Shown piece after piece: positions 19,479-28,132 of a DNA stretch of 64,000 bases. The stretch covers positions 1,426,001-1,490,000 of the forward strand of contig NZ_SRJC01000001.1 of assembly GCF_004684905.1 (NCBI RefSeq). The letters are read 5' to 3'. The notes beneath the pieces are model-generated. The model searched no databases. It saw nothing but the letters and a program-made list of their open reading frames with translations, and was not told where the DNA came from. The stretch's first letter is position 1. Each line of letters begins with the position of its first letter. The stretch is from Halobacillus salinus (GTDB taxonomy: Bacteria; Bacillota; Bacilli; Bacillales; Halobacillaceae). The translations under genes were made by a program, and so were the position numbers.

Positions 19479-20152
19479 TACAACCTTGTCTGTGGATTGA
19501 CTTCGATAACTTCTAAGTCTGATGCTAGTAATGAGTCAACCAGCGAATTGCTGCCTCCAATTATTGTGTAGCAGAGGTCTTCATCCGTATAAATGCACCA
19601 ACTTCTATCTTCCGGCCACCAGTATGTCGGGCTTCCGAGTACTCGATCGTCTTCTGTGAATTTATAGACATCATCCAACTCCCCCTTGAAGTATCGGCCG
19701 TAATCTTTCATGAAATCCCCCTTCAAACTAAGAAGGTCGTAGTGGAAAAATAGCGGTCCGTTCGTAAAGGACCGCACCAACTCCACAACCTTTGGAAGAA
19801 CCTTTTCGTCTATGTTTCCTTCTTCAGGGGTAACGAGCTCCCTTGGGATACCACCTAAGTACCTTGCAATCGCTGCTGTTGAGATCTCATTCGTGTATGG
19901 GATGTCATAGCGCTTAGCGATCTCTTGAAAAGTGAGTTCTTTGCCCAGCACGAATGAAGGGTCATCCTCGACACTATGATCACTCCAAAACCTATAGCCC
20001 TCCGGTGCTTCCTGATCTAAGTAAGCAGGGTTCATAACTTTACAGTACCTTTCATATATCACAGGCATCACCTTTTGAACGGCAGGAATATCACTTTCTG
20101 TTCTAAGATGCTTATGCAGCCAGTAAAACACCGTTCTATTTACCTCTTCCAT
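19478..20152 (-). CDS. Conserved protein of unknown function (224 aa)
   Basis: No family is recognised. The protein is soluble-looking, with no signal peptide or membrane segment, rich in aromatic and acidic residues, and ends YWWPEDRSWCIYTDEDLCYT, IIGGSNSLVDSLL and a short tail. ATG 20152 (MEEVNRTVFYWLHKH) is chosen after GGAGGGGG; upstream in-frame codons overlap the zinc-ribbon gene at 20179. The closing segment looks like a small alpha/beta domain, as in some immunity or SMI1-like proteins, but that is only an impression. Confidence 0.65.
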   Translation of the reverse strand: MEEVNRTVFYWLHKHLRTESDIPAVQKVMPVIYERYCKVMNPAYLDQEAPEGYRFWSDHSVEDDPSFVLGKELTFQEIAKRYDIPYTNEISTAAIARYLGGIPRELVTPEEGNIDEKVLPKVVELVRSFTNGPLFFHYDLLSLKGDFMKDYGRYFKGELDDVYKFTEDDRVLGSPTYWWPEDRSWCIYTDEDLCYTIIGGSNSLVDSLLASDLEVIEVNPQTRL

Positions 20153-20178
20153 CCGAGAGCCCCCTCCCCCCACACGAT

Positions 20179-20379
20179 TCACAGCCACTTCTTGCAGCTT
20201 GGACACTGCTGTTCTCGTTGCTGTCTCCTTAGTTTCTCTCCGCAATAATGACACTTCACTACTTTTGATCTCTCGTTGAGAAAACCATCTCTTTGAATAA
20301 ATACATCACGCGATTGACCCAAATACCGAACAGATATCATAATCATCATTGCAACGAGTAGTAACGCAAAGATAACAAT
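20179..20379 (-). CDS. Small membrane protein with zinc ribbon, apparent ATT start
   Basis: This 66-codon frame, not seen by ATG-based calling, encodes an N-terminal membrane segment (IVIFALLLVAMMIMI), a basic turn, and a C-terminal zinc ribbon CHYCGEK then 12 residues then CPSC, ending KKWL. AAGGAGG sits eight bases before ATT 20379, and the only in-frame upstream codons before a TAG are non-starts. The first in-frame ATG would remove most of the membrane segment. It lies 26 bp upstream of the unknown gene at 19478-20152 and may form a unit with it. The rare ATT start is inference. Confidence 0.6.
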   Translation of the reverse strand: MVIFALLLVAMMIMISVRYLGQSRDVFIQRDGFLNERSKVVKCHYCGEKLRRQQREQQCPSCKKWL

Positions 20380-20627
20380 GCCGAACGCCTCCTTAAGGTT
20401 CTATACGGTTCAAAACCTTAAATGTTTCACCTTCTTATTTCGAGCTTACTCTACTCTCCACTATTTCCCTGGCAATAGTTCTCAAGAGTACTTTCGAAGT
20501 AGAAAGACCGATATATCCACGACTGGTAAGATCTCGTACTATTTCTTTTAATACTCTATTAAGACGTAGAACCACGTTGAATTATAGGGGATTTTTGGGA
20601 AAAACAAACCTTCATGTCGATACACCA

Positions 20628-20666
20628 AAAACCACATGATTCACATTTATGGAATCATGTGGTTTT
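20628..20666. terminator. Hairpin terminator after the beta-lactamase-fold gene
   Basis: AAAACCACATGATTC pairs with GAATCATGTGGTTTT, a 15-bp perfect stem. The stretch 20380-20627 otherwise shows nothing certain. Confidence 0.85.
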
Positions 20667-20671
20667 CGAAT

Positions 20672-21424
20672 TCATTGAACCCATTTATACAATCGTTGAA
20701 TCGTCTCCACGACCTTTTCATCTGCTTTTTTGTGCCTTCTTCTGTCAGGCACATCTTTTACCGCCACCACGTACAAAAATGGTTCTTCATGAAAGCTCCC
20801 AAGTATTCCGATATCGATGATGACATGCTCCAGGCCACCCGTCATGTGATTCAAATGATGGACAGGTATCGTTGGGACATGATCCTGCTGCCTCACCAAC
20901 CCATTTACAACGGGTTCATAGACCTCCGGAAGCTCTAAGTAACCATCGTAAGTCTTCTTCAATAATAGAAACATGTCTTCGGCACTTGACTGGTTCAATG
21001 GATCTTGGGGGTCTTCCTGAATTGCCATTGTAGTAAATTCTTTTTGGATCATCTTGTTTACTTTCTGCCACCCTCCAAAGAAGTCTACAACTGCTTCTGC
21101 GACGGCAGAATCATGACTGGCAATCATCACCTCGACTGCATCCCGTAATGAAAGAGTTGTTCTACCCTGCAGGTGGGGATAGATTTCTTCACTATCTTCT
21201 AGCGGATTGAAGGAGACATCATTCACTTGATTATCCCAAGAAAACTCTCCTGTTTGGACACTTTGAGCTACTACATATCCAACAGCTAGTTTTGATGCCG
21301 AAGCTAAAGGAAACAGCTCTTCTTCACTGATAGAAGAAACCATACTCTTTTCTTTCGTGGAATATATGAGTGCAGACTGTGTACCGTGTTCGATCTCAAG
21401 CAACTTTCCAATGACCTTGCTCAT
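20672..21424 (-). CDS. Class A beta-lactamase-fold serine hydrolase
   Basis: A 250-residue protein of the penicillin-binding/class A beta-lactamase fold. It shows the nucleophile motif SASK (PLASASKLAVGY near residue 46), an SDN-like SHDSA near 109 and HMTGG in place of KTG. There is no signal peptide, so it should be cytoplasmic, unusual for a true beta-lactamase. ATG 21424 (MSKVIGKLLEI) follows GGGAGGT; six extra codons upstream would contain that site. The reaction is unknown; resistance is not implied. Confidence 0.8.
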   Translation of the reverse strand: MSKVIGKLLEIEHGTQSALIYSTKEKSMVSSISEEELFPLASASKLAVGYVVAQSVQTGEFSWDNQVNDVSFNPLEDSEEIYPHLQGRTTLSLRDAVEVMIASHDSAVAEAVVDFFGGWQKVNKMIQKEFTTMAIQEDPQDPLNQSSAEDMFLLLKKTYDGYLELPEVYEPVVNGLVRQQDHVPTIPVHHLNHMTGGLEHVIIDIGILGSFHEEPFLYVVAVKDVPDRRRHKKADEKVVETIQRLYKWVQ

Positions 21425-21501
21425 TTTAAGACCTCCCGACATCCTTTTTTTACTATTATATAGCAGAAATTACAATCACATAAAGTAAAAAGAGTTCGTA
21501 A

Positions 21502-21545
21502 GGGGACCGGGCATTCGTCCCGAATGGGACAATTGCCCGGTCCCC
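21502..21545. repeat. GGGAC...GTCCC dispersed repeat, long copy 3
   Basis: A 44-bp near-perfect palindrome: GGGGACCGGGCA and TTCGTCCC pair with GGGACAAT and TGCCCGGTCCCC around GAAT. It lies 6 bp from the stop of the next minus-strand gene and may end its transcript. Confidence 0.8.
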
Positions 21546-21551
21546 TCAAAG

Positions 21552-21998
21552 TTAAGACGACACCTTTACAGAGAAAGCATATGTGGCGTCGCCTTGCTCC
21601 CATTCTGCATGAATTTGAAACACATAAAGGCCAGGCTGTTCAGGAGCATAAATGTTTCCGTCTTTTACAACAACCTGTTTCCGCTCTCCACCTTCCTTCC
21701 ACTGAACAAGCTGAAATTCATCGGGAAAGGGTTTTAACTTCACCTCTATCTCTTCTCCTTCACGCACAGAAGTTGGTTCGTGTTGTGCAGCCATTTCAAA
21801 CGCATCACGGAACACCTTATCTTCACACTTAGATGATGCTCCACTATCCCAACAGTAGGATCCTTCTGTTGCAGGAACCTCATCATCACCAACTACTATG
21901 TAGGGCTTTGGAGGACCACTGTTGTAAAGCATATTTAAGGATAAAAATAAAAAGCCTGTCAGAAATGCTCCAATGATCACCAGCCATTTCAATTTCAT
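21552..21998 (-). CDS. Membrane-anchored extracytoplasmic protein with GSYCW motif
   Basis: About 148 residues. An N-terminal membrane anchor (KWLVIIGAFLTGFLFLSL) is followed by an outer domain with EGSYCWDSGASSKCED, whose two cysteines could form a disulfide, and a C-terminal beta-rich part ending in YVFQIHAEWEQGDATYAFSV, like an Ig-type fold. Start choice is between ATG 21998, very close to AGAGGTG, and TTG six bases later at better spacing. Function unknown. Confidence 0.75.
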   Translation of the reverse strand: MKLKWLVIIGAFLTGFLFLSLNMLYNSGPPKPYIVVGDDEVPATEGSYCWDSGASSKCEDKVFRDAFEMAAQHEPTSVREGEEIEVKLKPFPDEFQLVQWKEGGERKQVVVKDGNIYAPEQPGLYVFQIHAEWEQGDATYAFSVKVSS

Positions 21999-22045
21999 CA
22001 CCTCTTTATAACAGTCGAGGTAGTGCAAAAAAAGTTACAAAAAAA

Positions 22046-22074
22046 ACACCAGCCTCCAATTGAAGACTGGTGTC
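22046..22074 (-). terminator. Terminator of the chemotaxis receptor gene
   Basis: On the minus strand ACACCAG pairs with CTGGTGT and is followed by eight T. Confidence 0.85.
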
Positions 22075-22081
22075 CTTCCTG

Positions 22082-24151
22082 TTAACCGGCTTTCTTTTCT
22101 TCGATAGAATCCGGCTCGATCAATTGTAAGTTTGTTTCTTCGTCTGTTTCCAACTGGAACTTCTCCAATTCTTGTTCCATGTTCGATGCTACATCTTCTA
22201 ACTCTTCCGCAAGCCCGTTCAACTGATCCATCGCTGCATTACTCTCTTGAACGGAAGCTGACACTTGCTCAGAAGCTGCAGCCGTGTCTTCTGTTACCGT
22301 ACTGATCTGGTCAATATTCTGTATTAGATGATCTTTGTTGTTGCTCATATCTTTCATTGAATCAATAATCTGATTCATCGTTGCGACGTTATCTGATACG
22401 TGACGGAACACATCTTCAAATGATTCTTCCGTTTCATTCACCGACATCTCTTGATCCCGTACGACTTCGCCAGTATCTTCTATTAAATCAACGATATGGT
22501 CGGTCCGGCTCTGCATATTCGCAATCATTTCAGAAACATCGGTTAACGCGGATTCCGATTGCTCAGCTAGCTTTCTCACTTCATCAGCTACAACAGCAAA
22601 ACCTTTTCCAGCTTCCCCGGCACGTGCCGCTTCGATAGCTGCGTTCAAAGCGAGTAGATTCGTTTGGCCGGCAATCCCTGAGATGGTGCTGACAACTTTA
22701 TTGATGCTTTCTGAACTCGCCTGGAGTTCTTCAATCGACCGTTTCATATCATTTGTCATATGATTTGTTTTATCAGAATGTTCACGGAGACGTTGCACGA
22801 TCTGTTTCGCTTGTTCCGAGCGACTCATAAGAGAGTCGGATTTTTCTTTCATTTGCTCACTTTGGTTTACCACACCCGTAATCGTCGTAGCCAACACCTG
22901 AGAAGACTGCACACTTTGCTCCATCATCTCTGTCTGCGTTTGGGCGCCTGCTGCAATTTCTTGGATCGCTCTTGAGATTTCGTGAGCGGCAGCTGAATTC
23001 TCTTCTGCATTTGCCACAACATTTTCAGCAGAACTACTCACACTTGTGGAAGAACTTTTCACCTTATGAAGCAAACCACGGATCGAGTACAACATTTGTT
23101 GAAAGTCCCGGGATAGATCTCCTATCTCATCTGCACGATCCATTTCAGCATTCATAGAAAAATCACCACTACCTGCTCTGCTCATGAGTAGCTGAAGCTC
23201 CTTGATTGGTTTTGTCAAATGTCTGGTGACTAATATCGCAATTACTAGTGAAATTAGAATGACACCAAGAAGGACAATTAAGATCGGAAGGATGATTTGA
23301 TTCGCCTGACTCTGAAAATCAGATACATTCACAACCCCCATCATCTTCCATCCAGTTTGTGGATTCGTTGCAAATGCAACAATCTTCTTCTCTCCATTCT
23401 CCGTATATTCATAAGAACCTTGCTCTTGTGACGCAACAGATTCATAATACTCCATCCCCTCTGCCGATTCACCAATCATCCCCTCATCGGGGTGGGCTAG
23501 AATAATTCCATTATCGCTGAGAAGCATGCCATTCCCTGTTTCGCCTACTTGTACTTGATCCATCATCTCGAGTAAAGTTCCGACCGTAAAGTCGATAGAG
23601 AATACAGCCTCTACCCCTCCATTTCGTTCGACAGCTCGAGCCGCACTGACCACCGCATCTCCGGTAGCTGCGTCTACATAAGGCTCCGTCCAAATGACTT
23701 CCCCTTGCTTGTCGACCGCTTCTTGATACCAAGGACGTGTGGTCGGGTCATAGTCGTCCCCAAGATCTGTTGCTGGATAGATCAACATATTTTTCGTAGA
23801 TGAATTTCCTACGTAAATGTTCAAGATAGAAGGATTAGATTCACGCGCACTTTCAAATTGATTCAGTATTTCGCTTTCATTTGCTTCTTGATCCGCTAGT
23901 TTGGAATCCTCAGCAAAGCGATTGACGTTATGACTCATTGTGTTGAACAGCGTATCGAACGAACTGCTCATGGATTCCATCTGTCTTTCAACGTTTTTCG
24001 TCATGGCTTCAGTCGTATTATTCAGACTAAACCAGTAACTGGTTCCTGCCACCACAACCCCAGTCAGTAAAATTAGAAATAAAAACGGAATAAGAAATTG
24101 TCTCTGGATGCGTTTTGTAAACACATGGTTGACCTTTCTAAAGAACTTCAT
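22082..24151 (-). CDS. Methyl-accepting chemotaxis protein with dCache sensor
   Basis: A transmembrane chemoreceptor that signals to CheA/CheW. The 689-residue protein has a first membrane segment near residues 20-42, an extracellular double-Cache domain with [12 protein letters not shown], a second membrane segment near 285-308, a HAMP domain and the cytoplasmic signalling tip with [23 protein letters not shown] 24151 ([11 protein letters not shown]) is chosen, six bases after GAGGGGG. The dCache motif is like those binding amino acids, but the ligand is unknown. It stands alone. Confidence 0.92.
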   Translation of the reverse strand: MKFFRKVNHVFTKRIQRQFLIPFLFLILLTGVVVAGTSYWFSLNNTTEAMTKNVERQMESMSSSFDTLFNTMSHNVNRFAEDSKLADQEANESEILNQFESARESNPSILNIYVGNSSTKNMLIYPATDLGDDYDPTTRPWYQEAVDKQGEVIWTEPYVDAATGDAVVSAARAVERNGGVEAVFSIDFTVGTLLEMMDQVQVGETGNGMLLSDNGIILAHPDEGMIGESAEGMEYYESVASQEQGSYEYTENGEKKIVAFATNPQTGWKMMGVVNVSDFQSQANQIILPILIVLLGVILISLVIAILVTRHLTKPIKELQLLMSRAGSGDFSMNAEMDRADEIGDLSRDFQQMLYSIRGLLHKVKSSSTSVSSSAENVVANAEENSAAAHEISRAIQEIAAGAQTQTEMMEQSVQSSQVLATTITGVVNQSEQMKEKSDSLMSRSEQAKQIVQRLREHSDKTNHMTNDMKRSIEELQASSESINKVVSTISGIAGQTNLLALNAAIEAARAGEAGKGFAVVADEVRKLAEQSESALTDVSEMIANMQSRTDHIVDLIEDTGEVVRDQEMSVNETEESFEDVFRHVSDNVATMNQIIDSMKDMSNNKDHLIQNIDQISTVTEDTAAASEQVSASVQESNAAMDQLNGLAEELEDVASNMEQELEKFQLETDEETNLQLIEPDSIEEKKAG

Positions 24152-24249
24152 GTACATCCCCCTCTGATGCCTTTAGTGTTAATTTCGGCTCACTTTTCAG
24201 AATTTTAAGTAATTTATCATGAATAAATATACCTGCAAATTATTCCATA

Positions 24250-24280
24250 AAAAAAGCGCACCTCTTAGAAGTGCACTACA
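24250..24280 (-). terminator. Terminator of the LysR gene
   Basis: On the minus strand GTGCACTTCT pairs with AGAGGTGCGC and runs into seven T. Confidence 0.8.
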
Positions 24281-24282
24281 TC

Positions 24283-25170
24283 TCAACTTAACATAGTCCG
24301 CGTAAGTTCCGTAAAAGCGAGCAGCGGGGGACTCATCCACTTATCCTTGTGCCATGCCATTTTCGTAAATACCGGCGGCATGTCATGATGCCAGTTCAAC
24401 TCTATCAAGTCTCCTCTTTCAATATCTTTCTCAACGACCATCTCTGGTAAAAGGGCCACTCCTAAGTCTGCGATAACACATTGTTTGATCGCCTCGATAC
24501 TGCCGAACTCGAATTGGTTGATCGGGTAAACATCCGCGTTCTGGCAAGACTGTTCAAATAAATTTCGATAGGAGCATCCTGCTTCGGTTAATAAAAAGGT
24601 ATCCCCTTCTAACTGTTTTAGATCAACGGACGGGTGACTAGCAAGAATATGGTTCGGACTAGCAACTAGTTTAATCGAATCGGTCGCAAGGGTTTCGATC
24701 GTCAAAGACTGTTCTGCTTTTGGTACATCCATAAAAAACGCCACATCCATCCCACCGTCCATCAATTGCTGACGCGCCATATTGTCAGAATGAGCCGGTT
24801 TGAAGACTAGCTTCACTTTCGGGTAAAGTGTTTTAAACTCTTTTAATATGGGAGGCAATCGATAGGTGCATTGACTCTCCTGAGCACCGATCACAATCAC
24901 ACCCTCCGGTTCGTCACTTGCACTCATCGCCTGTTTCGCCTCTGCGGTTAGTTTTAGAAGTCTTTCTGCATAAGAGTGGAACTCGAGGCCAGCAGAAGTG
25001 AGCTTGATCTTTTTTCCTAATCGCTCGAATAACGGTTTGTCAAATTCTTCTTCAAGCGCTCGGATGTGCGCAGTAACACTGGATTGAGCGAAATTAAGTT
25101 GCTGTGCCGCTTTGGTGAAGTTCAACGTTTCCGCTACCTTCAAAAATGTGGTGATCTGCTTATGATCCAT
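24283..25170 (-). CDS. LysR-type transcriptional regulator
   Basis: A 295-residue LysR regulator: winged HTH at about 1-60 (FLKVAETLNFTKAAQQLNF, SSVTAHIRALEEEFDKPLF) and a periplasmic-binding-fold effector domain. ATG 25170 follows GAGAGGG. It is divergent from an FMN reductase gene, with a 15-bp palindromic T-N11-A box between them, so it very probably controls that neighbour. Confidence 0.92.
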   Translation of the reverse strand: MDHKQITTFLKVAETLNFTKAAQQLNFAQSSVTAHIRALEEEFDKPLFERLGKKIKLTSAGLEFHSYAERLLKLTAEAKQAMSASDEPEGVIVIGAQESQCTYRLPPILKEFKTLYPKVKLVFKPAHSDNMARQQLMDGGMDVAFFMDVPKAEQSLTIETLATDSIKLVASPNHILASHPSVDLKQLEGDTFLLTEAGCSYRNLFEQSCQNADVYPINQFEFGSIEAIKQCVIADLGVALLPEMVVEKDIERGDLIELNWHHDMPPVFTKMAWHKDKWMSPPLLAFTELTRTMLS

Positions 25171-25186
25171 AAATCCCTCTCGATCT

Positions 25187-25201
25187 ATCGGTATAACCGA
25201 T
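25187..25201. promoter_or_regulatory. LysR-type operator box
   Basis: ATCGGTATAACCGAT is a palindrome with the T-N11-A spacing of LysR sites. It lies 17 bp from the lysR start in the divergent gap to the FMN reductase. Confidence 0.7.
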
Positions 25202-25285
25202 CGTTTTGATTTGAATTATCCGTTTTTATGATGATTGAATTTAGTATAAGCTACTAGTTAGAAAGAATCAATGGAGGGATGAAGA

Positions 25286-25837
25286 ATGAAAATAGCTATA
25301 TTAGACGGCGGTGGAAGACGTGATGGAAATACACAAACCTTGACGGAACGTGTTGTGGATGGCATTGAAGTGTCCAGGTTTGGATTGAAGGAATATGATA
25401 TTCATGCGATTTCAGACGAACGTCATGAAGAGGATGGCTTCCATGCAGTGGACGATGATTATGATGCCTTGATGACGGAGGTGATGAAACACGACGTAAT
25501 CCTCTTTGCGACTCCGATTTACTGGTACTCGATGACAGCAACGATGAAAGGCTTTATTGATCGATGGTCGCAGTCCATGCGTCAACCGAAGTTTGCGGAT
25601 TTCCGCGAGCAAATGGCTGAGAAGAAAGCATTCGTTGTTGCAGTTGGTGGCGATAACCCTTATGTCAAAGGACTGCCGATGATTCAGCAGTTTGCTAACA
25701 TTTTTGAATTTGTTCACTTACCATTCGAAGGGTATATTCTTGGAAAAGCACACCGTCCTGGCGACATATTGGATGATGAAAGTGCGCTCTATGCGGCTGA
25801 TCGTCTCCATCAAAAATTGAAAGAATGGACGTCTTAA
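25286..25837 (+). CDS. Flavodoxin-fold NAD(P)H-dependent FMN reductase
   Basis: A 183-residue flavodoxin-like oxidoreductase. The FMN phosphate loop DGGGRRDGNTQTLTE is at the N-terminus and the flavin-facing FATPIYWYSMTATMKGFIDR near residue 75. The usual cysteine pair of iron-sulfur flavoproteins between these is missing. ATG 25286 follows ATGGAGGG. It is divergent from the LysR gene and probably its target. The substrate, perhaps a quinone or electrophile, is not known. Confidence 0.87.
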   Translation: MKIAILDGGGRRDGNTQTLTERVVDGIEVSRFGLKEYDIHAISDERHEEDGFHAVDDDYDALMTEVMKHDVILFATPIYWYSMTATMKGFIDRWSQSMRQPKFADFREQMAEKKAFVVAVGGDNPYVKGLPMIQQFANIFEFVHLPFEGYILGKAHRPGDILDDESALYAADRLHQKLKEWTS

Positions 25838-25844
25838 TTCTATG

Positions 25845-25874
25845 AGAACCTGACTTCGAGTCAGGTTCTTTTTT
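25845..25874 (+). terminator. Terminator of the FMN reductase gene
   Basis: AGAACCTGACT pairs with AGTCAGGTTCT around TCG and is followed by T residues. Confidence 0.9.
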
Positions 25875-25891
25875 AAATAAGACCATATATT

Positions 25892-25910
25892 GGGACAGAG
25901 TGCCTGTCCC
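25892..25910. repeat. GGGAC...GTCCC dispersed repeat, copy 4
   Basis: GGGACAGAGTGCCTGTCCC lies in the gap before the HAD gene. An adjacent 11-bp direct repeat (CCCTATGATA) follows. Confidence 0.7.
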
Positions 25911-25968
25911 CTATGATATCCCCTATGATACACTTCTTAATATAAGAGTTTGATAGGAGGAGTATAAA

Positions 25969-26583
25969 TTGTTCAAACACATTATATGGGATTTTGATGG
26001 AACGCTATTCGATACATATCCGATCATGGCACGCATTTTTCAGAGCTCCTTAGAAGAACATGGCTTCCATGAGTCTATAGAAGAAATTCTTCGCCATATG
26101 AAAGTTTCTATGTCTCAAACAGAACAGCATTACAAAGATAAGTATTCGATTGATGATGCCTTTCTGAAAGCTTTTCACATGAAACGCAAAGACATCGAAG
26201 TTGAGGAGTCCCTACCTTTCAAGGGTATCAGAGAGATTTGCGAATATATATACAACTCAGGCAGGTTCAACTACCTTTATACACACCGTGGATCCTCTTC
26301 TATCGACCTGTTGAAGAAGTTTGACCTTTATCCTTTCTTCCAGGATTTCATTACATCAGAGCATCGATTTGAGCGTAAACCACGTCCAGATGCCATAAAT
26401 CATCTGGTAAAGAAACATGCGATGGATACGGAGCAAGCTATCATGATTGGAGATCGCGACCTGGACCTATTAGCGGGAAAGAATGCTGGAATCAGCTCTT
26501 GTTATTTTACGGAGGAGACGGAAGAAAACCCTCATGCCGACTATATCATCACGGATTTCACTTCATTGAAATCTATTATTTAA
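25969..26583 (+). CDS. HAD-family phosphatase, phosphoglycolate-phosphatase-like
   Basis: A 204-residue HAD hydrolase starting at TTG 25969 after AGGAGGAG. Motif I is IWDFDGTLFDTYP (nucleophile Asp), motif II the THRGSS region, motif III RKPRPDA and motif IV IGDRDLDLLAGKNAG. A helical cap lies between motifs I and II. The substrate is unknown; members act on sugar phosphates and nucleotides. Confidence 0.87.
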   Translation: MFKHIIWDFDGTLFDTYPIMARIFQSSLEEHGFHESIEEILRHMKVSMSQTEQHYKDKYSIDDAFLKAFHMKRKDIEVEESLPFKGIREICEYIYNSGRFNYLYTHRGSSSIDLLKKFDLYPFFQDFITSEHRFERKPRPDAINHLVKKHAMDTEQAIMIGDRDLDLLAGKNAGISSCYFTEETEENPHADYIITDFTSLKSII

Positions 26584-26588
26584 GAAAC

Positions 26589-26607
26589 GGGACAGTTTAC
26601 CTGTCCC
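26589..26607. repeat. GGGAC...GTCCC dispersed repeat, copy 5, inside a gene end
   Basis: GGGACAGTTTACCTGTCCC lies between two convergent genes. It encodes the last residues and the TAA stop of the minus-strand gene at 26597. Confidence 0.75.
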
Positions 26608-27205
26608 CATCGTACTTTTGTACTTCTTCATCCTTATTGATGCTGCTTAGGTACTGTTTCCATCCTTCGCGCTTTACAAAGGGCTGGTATGATTCTTTCG
26701 GAGGACTTAAGGCGAACCCACTGAGCTTATCTTCCATGACACTTACTTTCGATAAATCCTCCAGCCAAAGATCATTTATATTGCTTAAGTACTTTAATTG
26801 CTTCTCTGTTTCAACTGACCAAACGACCTGATCCTTAGGCAGCTTCTTTAAGTATTCTATAGGTACATTCGGAAGATTGTGTAACCTATTGCCATTACCT
26901 TGGAAAAGCTCCGGGTCTTCTGCCCTTGCTATAGATAAGATATTTCCCCAAGCAAAGTCAAGATTCTTGTATTCTTCTAACATTGCCTGTCGATCTCTAG
27001 CCGACCATTGTTCTCTTTCCTCGGCATCTGCAATTATCCGATTGATCTCATCAAGAGAACTAGCTAAATCTAGAAAAGATGTACTTAACTCACTGGACAT
27101 ATACGTTACATATTTTTTCTTATCTTGATATTGATACACCCCGAACCCCACTAACCCAACCATAAAAGTGCTAATAATCACCGCCAACAGCTTCTTTCTA
27201 TTCAC
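26597..27205 (-). CDS. Membrane-anchored helical protein of unknown function
   Basis: About 202 residues: an N-terminal anchor (MNRKKLLAVIISTFMVGLVGF), then a mostly helical outer domain rich in charged residues. GTG 27205 follows AAGGAGG; longer in-frame readings include that site. The final DGDR and stop come from a dispersed repeat copy, so the original end may have been lost. It resembles the protein at 57602-58261: both have an anchor followed by GVYQ, and a W near the C-terminus (REGWKQYLSSI against NKKDWINLIDDI). Confidence 0.7.
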   Translation of the reverse strand: MNRKKLLAVIISTFMVGLVGFGVYQYQDKKKYVTYMSSELSTSFLDLASSLDEINRIIADAEEREQWSARDRQAMLEEYKNLDFAWGNILSIARAEDPELFQGNGNRLHNLPNVPIEYLKKLPKDQVVWSVETEKQLKYLSNINDLWLEDLSKVSVMEDKLSGFALSPPKESYQPFVKREGWKQYLSSINKDEEVQKYDGDR

Positions 27206-27385
27206 CACCTGCTCCTCCTTCTCATTTCTACATCTCTTGTCTCCTTTAACCTTTAAATGTAAAAAACAAACAATAAGTCCTACCTGCTTACGGGTTTTCA
27301 CTTTCGCCTCCCCCCCTAAATATTTATTGTTTTTCGATATGTTTCAATATATAATTTAATTACCAAAAAGTGGAAGAGGAGCCAT

Positions 27386-27856
27386 GTGAGGAAGACGCTA
27401 TTCTTAAAAGTCACGGTATACGTACTAGGGGCAGCAATCCTTATCTTAAGTGTATTTTGGCTCCCTTGGATGTCGGGAGAGGCGGCAGAAATAGAGCCCA
27501 GCCTTGCCTATTTACGATATCCTGTTCTTGTCGGTATTTACATTACAGCTGTGCCTTTCTTTTTAGCACTATATGAAGCATTGCGATTACTGAAATACAT
27601 CGATCATCAACAAGCTTTTTCTGAAGCAGCGGTACATTCACTACGACTTATTAAATATTGTGCATTAGCGATATGTAGCCTGTATGCGGTCGGGAGTATT
27701 TTTCTGATTACACAAAGTGCTCTGCACCCTGGCATCGCTCTCGTCGGTTTGGTCATTATTTTCGCTTGCATCGTGATTGCCATGTTCGGCGGAGTCCTTC
27801 AACAGCTATTAAAAAGTGCAATCGAGATCAAAATAGAAAACGAATGGACGATTTGA
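27386..27856 (+). CDS. DUF2975 family membrane protein
   Basis: A 156-residue protein with four membrane segments and the family LKYIDHQQAFSEAAVHSLRLIK stretch between segments two and three. GTG 27386 follows AAGAGGAG. The XRE gene starts 9 bp later, the pairing typical of DUF2975 genes, where a small Cro-like repressor accompanies the membrane protein. Role unknown, perhaps in envelope or antibiotic response. Confidence 0.85.
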   Translation: MRKTLFLKVTVYVLGAAILILSVFWLPWMSGEAAEIEPSLAYLRYPVLVGIYITAVPFFLALYEALRLLKYIDHQQAFSEAAVHSLRLIKYCALAICSLYAVGSIFLITQSALHPGIALVGLVIIFACIVIAMFGGVLQQLLKSAIEIKIENEWTI

Positions 27857-27865
27857 GGTGACGAT

Positions 27866-28087
27866 ATGGCGATTGTAATCCACCTTGATGTCATGCTTGC
27901 CAAGCGAAATATTAGTATGACTGAGCTATCTGAACGAGTCGGCATTACCATGGCCAACCTCTCTATATTGAAAAATAGTAAAGCAAAGGCAGTCCGCTTC
28001 TCCACACTAGAAGCGATTTGTCAGGTACTCGAATGCCAACCAGGAGACTTAATGGAATATCGGGGTCAGGGACCTCGTCCCAATTAA
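27866..28087 (+). CDS. YozG-like XRE/Cro regulator, C-terminus replaced by repeat
   Basis: A 73-residue Cro-type HTH protein: LAKRNISMTELSERVGITMANLS forms the DNA-binding helices and LEAICQVLECQPGDLMEY the usual close. It forms a unit with the DUF2975 gene. The last seven residues (RGQGPRP and N) and the TAA stop are encoded by a GGGGTCAGGGACC repeat copy, so this end is not original. The DNA-binding part is intact. Confidence 0.88.
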   Translation: MAIVIHLDVMLAKRNISMTELSERVGITMANLSILKNSKAKAVRFSTLEAICQVLECQPGDLMEYRGQGPRPN

Positions 28088-28108
28088 TGGGACAAGGTCC
28101 CTGACCCC
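28062..28108. repeat. GGGGTCAGGGACC long palindrome, copy 6
   Basis: Left arm 28062-28081 and right arm 28089-28108, 20 bp each with one mismatch. The left arm is identical to the copy at 33429. It overlaps the end of the XRE gene. Confidence 0.85.
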
Positions 28109-28132
28109 AAATAAACAAAGGAGGACGAAGTG

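Noticed and set aside
20672-21424. Antibiotic-resistance beta-lactamase
   Set aside because: The fold is right, but there is no signal peptide and the KTG and SDN motifs are altered, so only a serine hydrolase of that fold is called.
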